Assembly (NCBI GenBank): GCA_007570785.1
Contig: ML664183.1
Location: 21,314,175-21,378,174, forward strand
Source of the DNA: Antilocapra americana
Taxonomy: Eukaryota > Chordata > Mammalia > Artiodactyla > Antilocapridae
Length of the DNA stretch: 64,000 nt
Reading direction: 5' to 3'
Shown here: positions 61,151 to 64,000 of the stretch, piece after piece
Layout: every line of letters begins with the position of its first letter
Position numbering within the stretch: position 1 is the stretch's first letter
Made by a program: the position numbers and the translations under genes
Notes under the pieces: generated by a model
What the model was told of the DNA's origin: nothing
Databases searched by the model: none
What the model saw: only the letters and a program-made list of their open reading frames with translations

Positions 61151-61398
61151 GAAGATGGAAGATTTTAATGTAAATCACGAAAAAAATGTGAATGTGAAGT
61201 CACTCAGTTATGTCCGACTCTTCATGACCCCATGGGTTGTAGTCCGCCAGGCTCCTCTCTCCATGGGGATACTCTAGGTAAGAATACTGGAGTGGGTTGT
61301 CATTTCCTTCCTCAGGCGATCTTCCTGACCCAGGGATCAAACCCAGGTCTCCTGCATTTCAGGCAAACTCTTTACCCTCTGCACCACCAGGAAAGCCC
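61151..61398 (-). mobile_element. Bov-tA SINE with 13-bp duplication
   Basis: Antisense copy ('agtcactcagttatgtccga' to 'caccaccaggaaagccc'). 'ctataaatccata' occurs at 61138-61150 and 61399-61411, a perfect duplication. This shows that the 40 bases 61151-61190 entered with the SINE as its 3' tail. Confidence 0.94.
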
Positions 61399-61411
61399 CT
61401 ATAAATCCATA

Positions 61412-62122
61412 ATCTCTGAATATTCTTTGATGGAATATGTTTGCTCCATTTTGCAGTAAATTTTGGTAACCTGGAATGATTTCACCACCTTTTGTGCCTG
61501 ATTTACTTTCAATTTTCCTTTATGAACAACTTCAAATCAAACTGTCTTTAAAGCACTTTCTATGAACCCCAAAATATGAGCCTCCTAATAAAAATATCTC
61601 CCAAGGGTTATAGAGTACCTCATGTGAATGTTCATCTTTACTTTTACCACATTTCAGTACAATTCTGTACTTTATTTTCTGTGTATTTCTGTTTCTATGC
61701 TGTGTGATTCTTAGAAAGCACCCAATGCATGCTGGCTGAATAGCCTGCATATAACATCTGACTGCAGACCTGTTTACATTTCTCTTTAGGGATCCCCCCT
61801 CAAGTATGTGTAATGCAATAATTTCAGCTTAAACATTAGTTTTTGTGAAATGCAAACTAATATTTTCCTCTAAAAGATTAGACAGCATTACAAATTGTGT
61901 ACAACTGGGGATACATTGCAATGCTCATAAACTCTACAAACTTCAAGAAGAAAATAAAATCTCTGACTTTTTTTCAGCTCATTCTTATTGCTATTATCAG
62001 GACTATTTTCACCCTTGACTTTCTTAATGGAAATCTAGTCCTAATTCTTTAAAAACACATAAAGAAGTAAATATGTAAATCCTCCTATCTAGTCCACAAT
62101 TAACAAATATCAACAAGCCTAT
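61412..62122. other. Unrecognised AT-rich DNA
   Basis: No gene or repeat recognised. Confidence 0.4.
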
Positions 62123-62124
62123 TT

Positions 62125-62627
62125 TTTGAGATTGCATCCAAGTACTGCATTTCGGACTCTCTTGTTGACCATGATGGCTACTCCATTTTTTCTAAGGGAT
62201 TCCTGCACACAGTAGTAGATATAATGGTCATCTGAGTTAAATTCACCCATTACAGTCCATCTTAGTTGCTGATTCCTAGAATGTTGATGTTCGTTATTGC
62301 CATCTCCTGTTTGACCATTTCCAATTTGCCTTGATTCATGGACCTAACATTCCAGATTCCTATGCAGTATTGCTCTTTACAACATTGGAGCTTGGTTTTA
62401 TCACCAGTCACATCCACAACTGGGCATCAATATTGCTTTGGCTCCATCCCTTCATTCTTTCTAGAATTATTTCTCCACTGATCTCCAGTAGCATATTGGG
62501 CAACTATCGACCTGGGGAGTTCATCTTCTAGATTCCTATCATTTTACCTTTCATACTGTTCATGGGGTTCTCAAGGCAAGAATACTGAAGTGCTTTGCCA
62601 TTCCCGTTAGTGGACCATATACTGTGG
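62125..62627 (-). mobile_element. BovB 5' part (5'UTR and endonuclease), inverted
   Basis: On the minus strand this reads from BovB leader sequence ('ccatgaacagtatgaaaggt' near 62560) into the APE-type endonuclease, with 'FNSDDHYIYYC' and 'NGVAIMVNKRVRNAV' recognisable near 62235-62130. It stops within the endonuclease. The orientation is opposite to the reverse-transcriptase part that adjoins it, so the two are halves of one rearranged insertion. Confidence 0.9.
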
Positions 62628-63366
62628 GAAAGATATCTTCAAGAAAATTAGAGCTACCAAGGGAACATTTCATGCAAAGATGGGCTCAGTAAAGGACAGA
62701 AATGGTATGGACCCAGCAGAAGCAGAAGATACTAAGAAGAGGTGGCAAGAATACACAGAAGAACTGTACATAAAATATCTTCATGACTCAGATAATCATG
62801 ATGATGATCTTCACGACTCAGATAATCATGATCTGGCTCTGTCCTAGAGCCAGACATCCTGGAAGGTGAAGTCAAGTGGGCCTTAGAAAGCATCACTACA
62901 AACAAAGCTAGTGGAGGTGATGGAATTCCAGTTGAGCTATTTCAAATCCTAAAAGATGATGCTGTGAAAGAGCTGCACTCAATATACCAGCAAATTTGGA
63001 AAACTTAGCAGTGGCCACAGGACTGGAAAAGGTCAGTTTTCATTCCAATCCCAAAGAAAGGCAATGCCAAAGAATCTTCAAACTACTGCACAATTGCACA
63101 CATCTCACACACTAGTAAAGTAATGCTTAAAATTCTCCACACCAGGCCTCAGCCTGGTGAACCGTGAACTTCCAGATGTTCAAACTGGTTTTAGAAAAGG
63201 CAGAGGAACCAGAGATTAAATTGCCAACATCCACTGGATTATTGAAAAAGAGAGTGCCAGAAAAACATCTACTTCTGCTTTATTGACTACACCAAAGCCT
63301 TTGACTGTGTGGATCACAATAAACTGTGGAAAATTCTTAAAGAGATGGGAATACCAGACCATCTGA
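62628..63366 (+). mobile_element. BovB reverse-transcriptase part, cut by an LTR
   Basis: Plus-strand BovB from 'tcaagaaaattagagctacc' through the fingers block ('ASGGDGIPVELFQILKDDA', about 62903-62960) to motif A ('FIDYTKAFDCVDHNKL', about 63280-63325), ending at 'gggaataccagaccatctga' where the retroviral LTR begins. The frame is interrupted (for example TAG near 63008). A 30-bp tandem duplication lies at 62777-62836. The BovB 3' end, if it survives, is beyond the LTR and outside the window. Confidence 0.92.
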
Positions 63367-64000
63367 TGCCGGGGTCCAGCCTTGGCGGGGTCCGGGGGTC
63401 TTGAGGGATGAGTGGCGTTGGCGGAAGAAGAACTGAGCTGAGTCGATGTGTGGTGATGGAGCAGTCTCTCATTTATTGTTGTTGGTTTACAGTTTTATAG
63501 CCCAAAGACATCCCCATTACATCATTTCATCACCTATCATTCTATACAATTTTTTGTTTTCTACCTTCCATAGCAACCTTATCATTGAGCTCATTCCCCA
63601 ATCTTTCATGAAACATTCCCTTTGCAGAAGTCAGATTTTTATGTAATTAGATTTAACAATAGTATGTTTACCATTTGAATGTCTTCAGTATACTTCATTC
63701 AATCATGATAAGTACATCAACCTAAGTAGAAAGGTTACATTTCTCTTATCAGGTACAACTATGTAGACACTAGAGGGAAGAGCTTAAGCTTGAGACTGTT
63801 TATTCTAGTAACCTACTTCAGTTCTTAGGGGAAAGAGGAAAGAGGACTAAGAGACAGTTTAGGAAGAGGAAAGAGGACTAAGAGACAGTCAAGCAGCACT
63901 GCTTCAGCAATAAAACCCTATTAACCTTATAACCACTATAATGAATTCCTATGTCTACATTATCCTAAAGCAATCAATATCTCCAACTATGCTGGCCACA
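63367..64000 (-). mobile_element. Class-II-like ERV LTR, runs off the window
   Basis: Begins TG ('tgccggggtccagccttggc') exactly at the break in BovB, so this is the 3' end of an LTR on the minus strand. In sense direction a TATAAA (63494-63499) is followed 22 bases later by AATAAA (63472-63477), then about 105 bases to the terminal CA. This is the same compact layout as in the solo LTR at 29096. The flank after the LTR is BovB and not a primer-binding site, so this is a solo LTR or the 3' LTR of a provirus lying to the right. The expected duplication partner 'atctga' is not found before 64000. No viral gene is visible. Confidence 0.8.
63835..63889. repeat. 31-bp-period duplication inside the LTR
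   Basis: A 24-base block starting 'gaggaaagaggactaagaga' occurs at 63835-63858 and again at 63866-63889 without mismatch, in the U3 part of the LTR. U3 enhancer repeats of this kind are common in retroviral LTRs; whether this one binds any factor is unknown. Confidence 0.85.

Noticed and set aside
1..64000. CRISPR array, operon, phage or other prokaryotic system
   Set aside because: The repeats are dispersed SINE/LINE copies with target-site duplications; no regularly spaced repeat-spacer array, ribosome-binding sites or gene clusters are present.

Overview
The window is nuclear DNA of a ruminant (cattle, sheep, goat or a close relative; the species cannot be fixed from sequence alone). This rests on repeats confined to or typical of ruminants: many Bov-tA/Bov-A SINEs, several BovB LINE copies, two CHR-2-type tRNA-derived SINEs, and a nearly full-length L1 of the cattle/sheep type. 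The DNA is AT-rich, eukaryotic in style and looks intergenic or deep-intronic. No cellular protein-coding gene, rRNA or functional tRNA gene could be supported. The open reading frames with recognisable homology all belong to transposable elements and all are broken or truncated.

Layout. 1-6.25 kb: unrecognised DNA with a CHR-2 SINE, a MIR, two Bov-tA SINEs and a 5'-truncated BovB tail. 6.27-12.82 kb: a near-complete minus-strand L1 with 5'UTR, ORF1, ORF2 and 3' end, flanked by a 14-15 bp target-site duplication and interrupted by a 444-base assembly gap over the ORF2 end and part of the 3'UTR. 12.8-20.1 kb: ancient mammalian repeats (MLT1-like LTR, MIR, MER5-like fragments) plus a few Bov SINEs. 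20.1-26.3 kb: long stretch with no repeat I recognise. 26.3-33.4 kb: Bov-A monomer, L1 3' ends, two BovB tails facing each other, and between them a solo class-II endogenous retroviral LTR with a perfect 6-bp duplication. 33.4-46.5 kb: second CHR-2 SINE, an L1 3' end, an inverted pair of Bov-tA SINEs, another BovB tail and several SINEs. 46.5-48.2 kb: longest BovB copy in one orientation, with decayed reverse-transcriptase frames. 48.2-62.1 kb: mostly unique AT-rich DNA with L1, L2, MIR and Bov-tA insertions. 62.1-64 kb: a BovB copy whose endonuclease part is inverted relative to its reverse-transcriptase part (twin-priming structure), cut by a second retroviral LTR that runs off the window end.

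How the parts relate. The L1 lineage encodes the machinery (endonuclease, reverse transcriptase) that makes target-site duplications like those seen here, and BovB supplies the 3' tail shared by Bov-tA/Bov-A SINEs. The L1 ORFs keep one frame throughout and are silenced only by four nonsense codons, so this is a recent but dead copy. I found no novel molecular system. The items most worth a second look are the twin-primed BovB, the two retroviral LTRs with a tight TATA/AATAAA arrangement, the inverted SINE and BovB pairs, and three exon-like segments without repeat signature.
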